The notes under the pieces were generated by a model. The model worked only from the letters and a program-made list of their open reading frames with translations, was not told the DNA's origin and ran no database searches. From Chara braunii (lineage: Eukaryota; Streptophyta; Charophyceae; Charales; Characeae): DNA of 38,253 nucleotides. Of the stretch, positions 20,200-31,600 are shown in pieces. Location of the stretch: positions 7,913,442-7,951,694 of the forward strand of contig BFEA01000002.1 of NCBI GenBank assembly GCA_003427395.1, written 5' to 3'. The first letter of the stretch is position 1. Every line of letters begins with the position of its first letter. A program made the translations under genes and the position numbers.

Positions 20200-20264
20200 A
20201 AAAAAAAAATTGGAATATTTCTCGATTTATGCGTCTCATCCTTGGCGCAGGGGTCATGCTCTCC
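20200..20264 (-). pseudogene. U6: U6 snRNA-like segment, copy II
   Basis: The minus strand reads GAGAGCATGACCCCTGCG, CAAGGATGAGACGC, ATAAATCGAGAAAT and then a T run, in U6 order with a one-base insertion and several substitutions. It is more diverged than copy I but clearly the same module. Confidence 0.85.
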
Positions 20265-20947
20265 GCGTGGCTGTCTCAGCTAGGTGATCTCAAGATCGCA
20301 TGGCCGGGATCGGCCGTGCCAAATGCATTACGACGGCCAGTTCCAAAAGGAGCTAGCCCGGTAGGTCGCGTGCAAACGGGCTTGATCCCGGTACCTGCTG
20401 GGCGAAAATCTGGCGTCGTAACCTATAGGGCTAGCTCCTATCACAATAGTGATAGGAGCTGCTCTTCTATATGAAGAGTTTGGCCTTCACCTTCCTGCCT
20501 GCCTATGGCCTTGCGGCCTCGCCTGCTCGAGGCCTTGCAGGCCCTGCCACATCGGTTGGTCGTGTGCATCAACCGTGGCGATATCTTGCTCTGAGCAGAG
20601 CAGGCTGTTGGGTTTCTAGGTCACCGTCGTGGTTTTAACCCCCCGTACGGTGGTCCCTATTAGCCTCGTAAGCTCTGAATCGCGTGGCTGTCATTACTTT
20701 AAGCAGGATAGATATAGCTTTAGCGTTCCCACGTCCGGTTATCTTTGCGTCCCTACTAGAGCCCGCCAACTACCACCGTTACTATCGGACGCCGCAGGTG
20801 TTCGGACTAAACTCAAAAACCTTTTAGTCTCTCAGTCATAGGTCAGGTCTGAATAAAGTTTTGGCAAACGGGAGTCTCATCAAGTCCTTCAATTCAACGA
20901 AAAAGTCGAACAGCGTCCGACGTGTAAATCCCCGGCAAATACCCTTG

Positions 20948-21460
20948 TCAAGGTATTTTCCCCGACACTGGAACAGGGCCATCATTCATTGTAGGCACAA
21001 GAGTGTTCCCGGGGATTCCACCAAAAAATGGCACGGTGACCAGGCCCGGGGATTCAACCAAAAAATGTTCTGCTGCGTCTGCAGCTGATAGTTTTTGTGA
21101 CATGAGAATCTCGAAAACCCACTTGAGTTCGTCGTTGAGTTGGGAGGACAATGCCATCTGTGGGAAGATGAATTGCACCGCCTTCTGCTCGTACACCTGC
21201 TTCCTGATTGCCAGGGCTTGGGGGGAAATGATGGATACAGGGCACAGAGTATTGTTTCAGATCTTAACCTTTCTTGTGGCCCTCCGTGCAACTTCTGGAC
21301 AAAGTGGAACCGTAATGGGTGCGTCGCGTCCAATCCCGTGGAGGGACTGGTGTCACCTGCTTGTACAGCGAGCAGTGCCGAATTAAGGGAGGTGCCGCCT
21401 GGTTGGGAAGGGATGAGGTTGTTTGAATCCAAGGTCGTTCTGTTCTTGTTAACCGACGAC
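20948..21460 (-). pseudogene. unrecognised decayed ORF
   Basis: Two minus-strand frames look coding in series. One covers about 21,432-21,240 (around HFVQKLHGGPQERLRSETIL). The next covers about 21,240-20,948 and contains a charged, helix-forming stretch (SSQLNDELKWVFEILMSQKL) followed by SAADAAEHFLVE and a Pro/Gly-rich end. A single frameshift near 21,240 would join them into about 160 residues. I recognise no domain. It could be part of a retroelement gag or ORF1, or chance. The distal end overlaps the start hairpin of repeat U. Confidence 0.25.
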
Positions 21461-22820
21461 CAGGGTAAGTTCAGTGGGGGTGGTCCTTTTGCGCTCTGTT
21501 CGATACAAGGTGGGTTTTGGCGCTTCCCCCATGCTTGTTGGCGCCCGTAGGAGCAAGAGCTTCTATCGTCCCCTCCAGCTGGTGCGAAGGGAGGGCCTGT
21601 TCGTTCTTTTGTATGTGCACCCCCTTGCGTCTGTCAGGATCGAGGGGGCTGTCAACCCCTCCCTCTATGTCCCCCGGACCGCGAGGGACCTCCCCCCTTA
21701 GCTGCGCGTGTCTGTGACGGGCGCCATCTTGCGTTATTTTTACCTTGCACGTCAGCGTCGATGGCGTTCAAAGGTTGACGGGCCGGTAGATGGTGGTGTC
21801 AGACTGGCAGATTGTAATCCTTTCTCGCCCCTTAGCTGCATGTTATTTTCAACTTGCACGTAAGTGTCGATAGCGTTCACAGATTGACGGGCCGGTAGAT
21901 GGTGGTGTCAGATTGGCAGATCGTAATCACCCCATTGTCGTTTCTCGCCCCCTTCTCTCCATCCGCGGATCAGGGGCCCGTGGGTTACGATCGCCCCGAT
22001 GTCGCTGCTCCCGTCTCACCACCCACGCCCACTTGGCTCCCCTATCGCCACGACCGCCCTGATTTTCTCGCCCCCTTGTTGCAAGGCACGGATCGCTTCA
22101 CACTTTTTCGGATGTCGGTAGGGCAGATGGTTATCGCCCGGATCTCCTCATTTGCCTCCCTCTTACCGACCGTGAATCGTGGCGGTGTCAATCGCAAAGA
22201 TTGCTTTTCTCCCTTCCCACCACGTATACACCTTGCGGGTCTTAGTTGCGCTTATCGTGTTGCCTCCTTTGTACCATACGTGCACCCGTGTCTTCTAAAG
22301 TAGCGCAGCCGACGTGAAGTTCTCTCCCCCTTCACGTCGACCCTTCATCATCGATCCCTAGGCTATGGACGTCTTCTCACCTAAAGGATCATGGAGGGGG
22401 ACCCAAGGGTGCGACACAAGTGGCATCCTCTTCGCTTCCAATCCCAAGCACCGAAGGTTGTCTTGCAGGTGCAGAGATGAAAGTTTATTTCCTCTGTCCA
22501 CTATCTCGGCCACCTCTCCTTCCCATGACCTTTTGCTCTCCTCCCTCAGGCCGATCCCAAAACGAGCCGGCGAGCTATCTTTTGCTCTTCTCCCCCACCG
22601 CAATCCCAAATCGTGCAGACGACCTATCTTCCCTGCGGATCTCTGCCATGCACTGTGATGGCGAACCAGTTTGCGCATGTTGGAACACCGGCCGATGATG
22701 ATCTTAGCCACACTCGAGAGTGTTGTCCACCATCACTGTCGGAGGTCGAGGAATGTGGGCAGGCCACGCCGCTCCAGTCCTCAGCGCATGTTAGCGCATA
22801 TTTGTGGGAGCAACCTCTTC
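21461..22820. other. unassigned DNA with degenerate repeats
   Basis: No gene is recognised. Several phrases such as TTTCTCGCCCCC and a GAT-TCGCCCC motif recur between 21,820 and 22,160 at irregular spacing. Open frames are short and none is family-like. One plus-strand frame runs from 22,613 into the microsatellite and is an artefact of low complexity. Confidence 0.45.
21733..21928. repeat. 109-bp tandem duplication
   Basis: The segment at 21,733 recurs at 21,842 with roughly 90 percent identity by eye. The shared core is TTGACGGGCCGGTAGATGGT, followed by GGTGTCAGA and TGGCAGAT. A CCCCTTAGCTGC word precedes each copy. Confidence 0.9.
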
Positions 22821-22822
22821 CT

Positions 22823-23520
22823 CTTTTTTTTTTTTTTTTTNNNNNNNNNNNNNNNNNNNNNNNNNNNNNNNNNNNNNNNNNNNNNNNNNNNNNNNNNNNN
22901 NTTCTTCTTCTTCTTCTTCTTCTTCTTCCTCCTCCTCCTCCTCCTCTTCCTCCTCTTTATATTCTTCCTCCTCGTCTTCTTCTTTCCTTCTTTTTCTCTT
23001 TCGTTCGTTTTTTTTCCCCCCTTCTTCTTCTTCTTCTTCTTCTTCTTCTTCTTCTTCCTCCGCTTCATACTCTTCATGCTCTTCCTCCTATTCATACTCT
23101 TCCTCTTCTTCTTCGTCTTTGTTTTCTTCGTTCATACTCTTCTTCTTCTTCTTCTTCTTCTTCTTCTTCTTCTTCTTCTTCTTCTTCTTCATCTTCTTCT
23201 TCTTCTTCTTCTTCTTCTTCTTCTTTTTCTTCCTCTTCTTCTTCTTCTTTTTCTTCTTCTTCTTCTTCAAGTTCGTCTTTCCTCTTCCTCTTCTTCTTCT
23301 ATTATTCTCCTCCTCCTCATCTTCATCTTCTTCATCTTCATCATCTTCTTCTTCTTCTTCTTCTTCTTCTTCTTCTTCTTCCTCCTCCTCCTCCTCCTCC
23401 TCCTCCTCCTCCTCCTCTTCTTCTTCTTCTTCTTCTCCTCCTCCTCCTCCTCCTCCTCCTCCTCCTCCTCTTCCTCCTCCTCCTCTTCTTCTTCGTCTTC
23501 TTCTTCTTCTTCTTTATCAT

Positions 23521-23595
<75 letters not shown>

Positions 23596-23654
23596 TTCTT
23601 CTTCTTCTTCTTCTTCTTCTTCTTCTTCTTCTTCTTCTTCTTCTTCTTCTTCTT

Positions 23655-23702
<48 letters not shown>

Positions 23703-23826
23703 TTCGTCTTCGTCTTCGTCTTTGTCTTCGTCTTCATCCTCGTCCTCGTCCTCGTCCTCGTCGTCGTCGTCGTCGTCCTCCTCCTCCTCCTCCTCCTCTT
23801 TCTTGCTTTTTTTCTTCTTCATCGTC
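22823..23826. repeat. very long pyrimidine microsatellite (TTC/TCC and variants) with assembly gap
   Basis: A T run leads into 61 unknown bases (22,841-22,901) and then over 900 bp of TTC, TCC, CGTCCT and CGT repeats, with a pure ATT block at 23,550-23,594. One strand is almost entirely pyrimidine. Apparent poly-Ser, poly-Leu and poly-Phe frames follow from the repeat and are not genes. The true length is unknown because of the gap. Confidence 0.97.
22841..22901. other. assembly gap (61 N)
   Basis: Sixty-one undetermined bases lie at the left edge of the microsatellite, a typical place for short-read assembly to fail. Confidence 0.99.
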
Positions 23827-23839
23827 GTCAGAAAGAAGC

Positions 23840-24995
23840 GAAGTTGTCATGAACCTTAACTTTGATAGTTAGTTGTCATGAGCCTTAACTTTGCTAGCAA
23901 GTTGCTTTGGATGCTCGCCACGTGCTGAAGCTATAGGAGTTAGTTCAATTCCTGTATTTTTTTAGTTAAGTTTATTTATCACACTTAGTTCAATTTCTGC
24001 ATTTTCAAAGATAGATTTATTTATCAAACTTGGCTTTGTATAAATTATGGAAAGACTCTTTCGCTAAGATAAGGCAGGAAGGTAGAAGTATTTCGTACTC
24101 ACTCGAGCATAGCTTGGATACTGACATGTACTATGTTGCATATCATTTTTCTTTCGGATTGTTTCGAGGCTTGACTAGCTTCAAACAGATCCTACGAGGA
24201 TCATCTTATGTTATCATTTGATAACACGTTGGTTTCCGGCCCAACTATAACTCATTCTCGCTACTGAACCTAAGGCCTTAACCCCTATGGGTAAAATTGT
24301 TTCTTTGAGGTTTTTACCTTGATTTTTTATTAAATGGCCATTTAAAAAAGGGACTGATTGTTTTCTTTTGGAAGGTTGGACAAAGGTTGAGGCTTGCGTG
24401 AAGAAGGCAAGGGGTGTGAGTGTGGAAAGTGGTTGAAGTTAACCCCGTGTAGTGTGTGGTATGTCGATGTTGGCTCTGAGTGTGATTGCATGTATGTTTG
24501 TAAGTTGAAGTCCAGATTGACTTTGTCGGCGATCATGTGTATATTTCGAAAGGAAGTTACACGGTGATTGTGAGAGTAATCGCCTCGTGTCCTATAAACC
24601 CCGTTATATAACTTATATTTATATTTTGTGCATTTGCGTGATTTATATTGATCGCTCGTAAGGATTCAACAGACTAGTGCCGAGAGAAAATGGAGGTTCC
24701 TTCTTTTTATATTTTTCTTCTTATAATTTTTATAGTTGGACGTTGAGGTCTGTCGCGACTGTCAAAGTCAAACCCTTTGACCTGTTTCCAGGGATTCAAG
24801 GTTGGATCCTGTTCCCAGGGTAAGTAACATTTGGCCGCCACTAAGGGTTGAAGCCCACTATCCCTATCCCTCCTCTCCGCAAGGTGCAGAAGAGGGTAGG
24901 TCATGCAATCGCACTTGCGATTGTCTGAGGTCGAGAGATTAACCCCTCGAGACGCGTGTCAGTTAACACTTGTGTGTCGAAAGCGACCTTCAACG
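23840..24995 (+). mobile_element. dispersed repeat X, copy 2
   Basis: Homologous to 5,811-7,345 in the same orientation, it starts within tens of bases of the microsatellite. It opens with a 29-bp direct repeat (GTTGTCATGA at 23,843 and 23,872) and contains a 47-48 bp repeat (TTAGTTCAATT at about 23,940 and 23,987). It lacks most of the 121-124 bp tandem units of copy 1. It passes directly into Y at about 25,000. Confidence 0.75.
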
Positions 24996-27400
24996 CCATC
25001 GTTCGCTGTCGCATAGGGGTGAATCGGACCCGTGTGCGAATCATCGCCTAAGGCACTGATCTTCGAACGTGACCCTACGCCGGTCGACTAGGACGGTCAA
25101 ATCTAACCACGCGATATATCTCACGAAAATAAAATCGAACTTCATACGTAAATCGCGCCTAGTCCCTTCTCCCACATCTGACCCATAACTTTTACTGAAA
25201 GAATTAGGTGGTTGTCGAGCACATCGGCTCCCGCCTTTTTGCAAAGGTTGGGGAGCCCTCTCGACTATGTCACGCAGGAGATAAACAAAACAAAACCAAG
25301 AGACAACTCGGGAACGACGCAGAATAATCCTGCAAACCGCCGAGACGGTCGTGGTAGCGTCGTCCCTTCGCCTCTCTAGCCGGGTGCGCCAGCTATACAT
25401 CCCGCAGTCCCTTACGACAGGATAGGTTCCCGTGGAGCATAAGCTTTCCTCCCTAAGGGGCTGTCACCACCCTTAGGGGCATATCCCTACCGAGCGACTG
25501 ACCCACATGCGAAAGTTTTAAGATGCAGTTGCAGAGGTAGGCCAGCCGAGGACGTTTGCTCGTTCATTGTAGTATAGATACGCTTGGTTAACGCCAAGCA
25601 GACCCGAATATCGTCTGTTCCTAGGGCGTTGATCTCCTAGGTACGGAGCAGACGTTGGTCGACTAAGACGGGCTCAACCAAGCGTGAAACCTAAATATTA
25701 ATCTTAGTCCCTTATACACACAATCAAAAGAAAGTTATAACATCAACAGACAATTGCATCAAAAGAAATTGACCGTGGTCGATAGGAAGAAAGAACTTGA
25801 ATTATCATATGGTACATTCAATAACATAAGTTCGAAATAAAATTCAACCCCTGCGGGTCGATCTCCATAAAAATAAACATACCACCGTCAACGAGGAGTT
25901 GACAACCGATAATAACATTGATGTAGCCGACAAGGTAATCGACTACCTTAGTTTCGACTTGACGAGACGCATTACCAAAGTCATTCATTCCATCCTACCG
26001 CTGACCTAAGATTAGACATGCATTCCCGTCTTCATACATTTCCAATCTTATTGGATGACAATCTGCTTTGCGAATAATTCTTGATCAGGGGCATTGCTTG
26101 AAATGTTGCATGCCTCTCCATCTTGGAAGTGGTCTAGGGTACTCCTCCTCCTCGTCCGAGCACAAGACTCGGATCTCAGAAATCGGACCGTCTCCACCGA
26201 ATCGGCAAACTACCCCCCCGTAGAACGGTCCACTTTGGGTCAATAACAGGGCCGACTCCTGAAGCAACGAACCCTCGCCCCAGATGTTTTCTTAAGAAAA
26301 AGAATGTGTCCACGGTTATTCTTATCTCTCATGAATTCAGAGTAGCTTAGACGAAAGGAAAACCAGAGGAGATAAAAAATGAAAATCATTTGGACAGGTA
26401 TAGGTAGATAAGGTCATTCGGGATAGAAAGGGTCAATCCTCGAAAAAAATACTAAGGTTTTTTTTTAACCTTATCTGCTTTATTTCAATCAAATTCGTTT
26501 TAAGGTGCACACAAAATTGAAGTTTTTTAAAACAACGAATCCCTTTTGACATGAAGACAGGTAAAAAGTAAAAATAAGACAATCATTTTTCCTTCTCCAA
26601 TAGGCAATATCAATATCCTTTTCAAGCATCCTTCTACCTACATGCACAACACGCAAAGACAACAAGTTCAAGCGAAAACGAGTGCAATCCCATACTCAAG
26701 TCAGACCTTTCCATTCACATGCATGACTCGCAAAACTTTTATCTACCTTTTCAGTGAACATTCAATGAACAGGGTCAAGCAAATTGTGGGTTCACACAGG
26801 TGTGATGAAAAATCTGAGTCAATCAACTAACCTTGAGTGGAGTTTGAATAGGCTCATTCAAGAAAGCCACGTAATACGCCAATCAAAGTAAAGGATGACC
26901 GCCATTAAAGCTGACAATATGCGACCCACAACTCCACAAGTTGTGACCACTCTCCTCCAAGTGTCAAATGAGTGGAGGTTGGGTCACAAAAACTCAAGCG
27001 AGATAACCCTTCAGGAGGGTGTTCCCACAAATGAGTTTTCACGTGGTCTCAATGTCCCAAACTGTCTCAGCGCTATACCAACTTCACCACGCCCTCCAAG
27101 GATACTCCCCAACCAAATGCAAGTCCACGTCGCCTTCAGTCACCACGTCCGCTCATAATAGTCACACCAACTTGTTCGTCCTGATCTCAAATCGGTCCCA
27201 CCTGGTCCCAAAATGAACCCTAATGGTCCCAATGCAGTCCCACATCATCGCCGCAATACCAAATGGTTCAAAACTCAAAACCGCTTGCACTGCGCGCCGC
27301 AAAAAAAATAAAGGTGGCCCTGGTCCAAACCGCATGTGCCGCGAGCCCCAAATAAATAAATAAAGATGTCCTTCCAATGCAAACCGCAAGCGCTGCAACT
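24996..27400 (+). mobile_element. repeat blocks Y and Z, plus-strand copy
   Basis: This aligns with 9,700-12,005. The Y block seems partly duplicated: the CGACTA(G/A)GACGG word followed by a CTTAGTCCCTT or CCTAGTCCCTT word occurs near 25,087-25,170 and again near 25,667-25,715. Palindromes include GCTTGG/CCAAGC (25,594-25,611) and CCCTAAGGGG/CCCTTAGGGG (25,453-25,481). It runs into W without a break at CTCCAATAG (about 27,397), which is the natural Z/W junction. Confidence 0.75.
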
Positions 27401-28880
27401 CCAATAGCCAGTGTCACGTGCACTCACTTCGCAATCTCTTCATGCCGCCGGTCTATGTACCACTGCCGCACGATCCTAACCGTGCACCAGCACTAGCACA
27501 ACCTCTAGGCCACACTGGGATCCACCATAACCGCTGCACACCACAAAGAAAAATAACGGAGGACCACTGCTCGTCTCGCCGTCGAAACCGGTACCACGCC
27601 GCCGTATTAAAAATTTAGCAGCACCTTCCCACCGCAGTACCACTGCCGTGCTAAAATTTCTGCAATGTAACTTCACAAAAAAAATCGCCATTGTCGTGCC
27701 GCCAAATGGACGACACCTCCCCTTAAGGAGATTTGATGCCATCATGTCGTCGGTCCGACAACACCTCCTCCCGGAAATTAGTGTTGCGGCCACGCCGTAA
27801 TTTTGGCAGCATAACTGGCCCCCTGAATACGTCGATGTTGTTGTGCCGCCAAATGGACAACACCTCCCCTCGGCCACATTAAAAAAAAACATCCGCCCCA
27901 CGCGACAAATCCGGCAACACACCCCCACTAAAATAGGTGTCGCTTGCCATACCGTCCGACCCTAACACAACCTTACCGCCGCAGCACCAGCACAAGGGTG
28001 GGGCAGAGAACCTCCAGCCCTTGGCTATGGCTACCTCTCCTCTCCTCCTCCAGCAGCGTCTCCCCTCATTCTGCAGACCTCCACTTCCTCCACCAGCAAC
28101 ACTTTCCCTCTACAACAGCATAAAGCAGCCAGCCAACATTCACACAAGTGAATGCCCCAGCAGCACTGCCACAAATATGAGGCTGTTGGGTGGAGTGCTG
28201 GCTTTTATAGCCAGCTGAAGGCATGTGGACAGCTACTTTGCCCACTGCCAGGCAAAATTCGTCAGTGTTCCTGGCCCTTGATCTAAATCAACAACCAGGA
28301 GTTTTGCGCCTTGGTTTTCCCTTAGGGAACCAAGGTCATCCCTTCCCGGAAGCATCTGGCCTTCCCCGCAGGCCACATGCTCCAGGAAATGGTTGTACGC
28401 AACTAGACTACAGCATGTTCAAAAAAATGAACAGGTGCAGTCTCTTCACCCCTAGAACCTTTTATCCCCCATATGTATTCCACGCCTACAGCCACGTACG
28501 TGGCCGTTACCTTTTTTTTTTTTTCCCTCTTTTCTTTCTTTCTTTCTTCTTCCTTCTTTTTACCTTCCTACCTCTACCCCCTCGTTTCTCTGTGAGTGGC
28601 AACCCGCCATTCAAAATGAATGGCCGCCCCTCCAAACTCAGTCATTTCACAGAGACAAACTAGAGTCAAACTCAACAGGGGCTTCCTTCCCCTATGTGCG
28701 CCCGTATCCAGTACAGGGAGAGCACCAAATCTAGATGTCCGTTCACAGCTTATTGTCGAGCGAACGGGGGCGCATGATGCTTTCTATGACAGGAAGAGTC
28801 GGCATCCAAAAATCCAGAAGAAAAAAAAAAAAAAAATCTTTTAAAAAAATGGGAAAGAAGAAAAGAAAGAAAAACGACGA
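27400..28880 (+). mobile_element. repeat W, plus-strand copy, A-rich 3' end
   Basis: This aligns with 18,235-19,975. The C/A-rich 5' part runs to about 28,000. It is followed by the CTATGGCTACCTC region, the W hairpin near 28,348-28,382, the ATGTTC/GAACA word at 28,418, and an A-rich end at 28,818-28,880. No inverted U follows here, unlike the two other W copies. Confidence 0.72.
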
Positions 28881-30480
28881 GTAGTAGAATTGTTGTGGGA
28901 AGGCGAAGAACAGGCTTGGGAACGAGGCGGACGCAAACCGGCGGGTAGCGTAGCACTCCGCAGCGGTCGTCGCCTCCCGCATTTAGCGCGTGGGGCATTA
29001 CCGGGCCGTCACCCTCGTCACCAAGACGAGGAATGGTGAATCGGGCCGCCCTCCTTCTTGACGGAGGAGAGGCTATGCCTTCTGGCGGCTCCGTTATCCT
29101 GGTAATCCATAGCCGGTTAGGGTAGTTGAATCCGATTGAAGGACTGAGGAGGAAGAAGAAGATAACGGTGAACCAAGGATTTAGAGAGTGAGGAAGACTA
29201 AGCCCGTTCGGGAAAGCACGGTAGAAGGCTGACCAGGACGGTAACCGAGCATCAACAACGTTACCATAACAACTCTTGGATCGAAAACCGGAAATCCGTT
29301 CGTCACACTTCGCCGACACGAACAGGGAAGCGAAACGATAAGCAGGGAATGTGGATGAAGGTGGGAAAGGAAGTAGGACATGTAGTTACTACCCGTCGCA
29401 GCAGTTCAGGGTTCGGTAAAAAGGGAGAGAGTATTGTTCGGACCGAATCCCTGAAGGGCATTCAGGGTGGAGTAGGAAAAAACTTACTGGCGATAAGATT
29501 GCTGGGAGTAAAACGGGTAAGAAGAGTCACGTCGTGGTGGAGTTACTATGGAAATTACCGCAAGGAGAGAAATGGGGAAGGCCACGAAGAGAAAACAGAT
29601 CGAGGTAAAATTGTCGGGGGTAGTCCGGTAGTTGACGGATTAGGGTTGTATCTCAGTGGCAACAATGTCACCAGGCCAGGGCTACACTCAGGTACCGAAG
29701 TTAGGTCCTCTGGTGGCGTCGGTTCCCATGTAGGCCATAGCCGATGAGGGTAAGTATATCCACCCGAAAAACTGTAGTCGAGGAAGAAGGTAACGAGTAG
29801 TTGGAAGGCGACCAGGGAGTGGTAATAGTAGGTTCACCGACGCTTCGTCCGCGGAGAATGAGGAAGTAAGCAAGCGTGCTAAGCGTCGGGCAGAATGGTA
29901 TCCCTGCTAAGCATCGGGTTGGGATGGTATATCTACGGATGTCTACCGAGAGGAAGGAATTAGGACGATTGTTGAAGAACGGACAAGTGGGGGTGAACCA
30001 ACCAGGGAAGGCTGGTAGAGGTTAGAACGGACAGGACTAGGCAAGTCCATCCGCGGAGGCCTAGGGAAAAACCAGAATAGAGATGTAATAGAGTGACGAC
30101 ATCGATACCAGGGCAGCATTTTGCCTGGAAGCCAGATAGTCTCAGTCGCCACCTGCCGATACCACGATCAAGGGAGAGAAATGAAAAGGTAGGAGCTTGG
30201 AAGAAGGTGGGAAATGAGGAAGAGCGTGTGTATACAACTTGTCGCATATTTTACAGATACAGAGGTCGACAACAACCGAAAAACAGGAAATGGTTCAGAG
30301 CGCTTCTCAGAAGGACACACAAGGCAGGTAGGGACAGGCTGAGAGGGAAGTGCTATGGAAGTTACCTCGACGAAGGAATTATGGTAGTTCCTAAGGCACA
30401 GACAGGTCACGGTAAGACTGTAGGGGAAGCCCGGTAAGTAGCTGGTTAGGGCAGCAACAACGTAGTAACTAAGTTTGAGA
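28881..30480. other. unclassified G/A-rich DNA with diverged long tandem units
   Basis: No protein is recognised, although frames up to about 190 codons occur on both strands. Parts echo each other: CCATAGCCG-AGGGTA at 29,108 and 29,735; AGGTGGGAAA followed by a CCCGTCGCA or CTTGTCGCA word at about 29,356 and 30,203; and CTATGGAA-TTACC at about 29,548 and 30,352. This fits two or three degenerate units of 0.6-0.85 kb. A 30-bp direct repeat (GCTAAGC-TCGGG with ATGGTAT) lies at 29,878-29,937. Confidence 0.4.
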
Positions 30481-30701
30481 CCTGAAGTGGGGAATTGGAA
30501 TGCACAGGGGCGAAATGTGAGCCCCGTGCACTCTCCTGTGTACCAAATCGGCTGAGACTCAAAGTGTCGGTCGATTAAATCGACCTTTCGATGGCTCAAG
30601 CCATGGCCTATTCAAGTCGGGATTCGACACAACTAACCGCGCGTTAACAGATACATGAGTTAATTAACTTCTAATTCAGACACAAGGGCAAGGTTGGTTT
30701 T

Positions 30702-31157
30702 GGTCACCACTCTCTCGGATTGGTCCCGCCAGTCTGGGAAGGCAAGAGGGCCTACGCTTGGCTCCACTACTCGCAGAAGGTGACAAGGACTGAGAGTGTA
30801 GCTTTCAACACTTCTGCGGAAGATACACTCCCCAAGTTACACATTCTTTGGGCGGGGAATTAATCATGACCCTGAGCAGTGGAGGACGAAGAAGAGGGAG
30901 ACTAGCAACTTTGCATTGGGCTATAGAAGATCGCTCCCTTTGGGACACAGCTAAGCGCATTCCGGATGGAAGGACCAAGGGGTAGAGAGGTAGTGCACTC
31001 GGGGACTAACCAAGGGAGTGAGGATCTTCAGAGAGTAAGAGAATCGGTCGAACGATGTTACGACGAGGGCATTTGTCCATACGAGGAGAATCTGGGCACG
31101 GTAGTAGAGGATGATGAAGGAAGGTTTTGCCTCCCTTACCCTCTGACTGTATATTGA
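30702..31157 (+). pseudogene. unrecognised decayed ORF
   Basis: Coding-like stretches follow one another in different frames: 30,702-30,863 (around YAWLHYSQKVTRTESVAF, ending LHILWAGN), about 30,905-30,982 (around ATLHWAIEDRSLWDTAKRIP), and 30,984-31,157 (a charged, helix-forming RVRESVERCYDEGI region ending LPYPLTVY). Together they look like one frameshifted protein of about 140 residues. I do not recognise the family. A retroelement gag or ORF1 is possible but not shown. Confidence 0.25.
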
Positions 31158-31389
31158 CCTCGCCAACTAGGGAACTTTCCTTCCACTAGTTTTCTCTGGG
31201 CCGTCGATCTCCAAGATTTGATGGCCCAAAGTAAGGGTAGACTTCTTATCTGGGCAAACGCCTTTAGAGAAGGTTAGAGATAGCAAGCAATTCATCTGAG
31301 TCTTCATCCTATCGTCAAGTCAGTTAGATAAATCTAACGTGAGCGTTCATTTTTAATGTAAAAAAATGGTTGATTTGTTTTTGTTTTTT
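31158..31389. other. unassigned DNA
   Basis: Nothing recognised apart from a small hairpin, GTTAGATAAATCTAAC, at about 31,323-31,338. Confidence 0.5.
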
Positions 31390-31433
31390 CAGTCAATCAA
31401 TCAAGCAATCAAATCGAATCGATTGATTGATTA

Positions 31434-31503
<70 letters not shown>

Positions 31504-31528
31504 GGGCATTGAGTGTGTTATGTGTGCG

Positions 31529-31600
<72 letters not shown>
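31390..31600. repeat. (GATT)n and (GT)n microsatellites with inverted (CAAT)n start
   Basis: A short CAAT tract (31,391-31,406) is followed by about 80 bases of GATT repeat (31,417-31,500), forming an inverted pair around CGAATCG. A GT run of about 58 bases follows at 31,534-31,591. Confidence 0.95.

Larger units (their letters stand above)
19975..20965 (-). mobile_element. repeat U (U6 snRNA-derived), copy II
   Basis: The minus strand repeats the order of copy I: start hairpin (20,937-20,958), GTCGGACGCTGTTCGAC, TTTATTCAGACC with TATGACTGAGAG, the capped long inverted repeat (20,345-20,458), a GGCC palindrome, the U6-like segment, a T run, the antisense tRNA-like segment, an A run with CTAAA, and GCCACATGGTG. 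It joins the A-rich tail of W at CAACTTACC, the same W-to-inverted-U arrangement seen at 12.0-16.6 kb. Confidence 0.78.

Noticed and set aside
22613-23872. Open frames of 350-420 codons with poly-Ser, poly-Leu, poly-Phe, and Lys/Glu-rich frames on the other strand
   Set aside because: They exist only because the trinucleotide microsatellite has no stops in several frames, and they run through an N gap.
29349-29747. 132-codon plus-strand frame
   Set aside because: Low-complexity Gly/Arg/Val-rich sequence in G/A-rich repeat DNA, no family features, and long frames on the other strand nearby.
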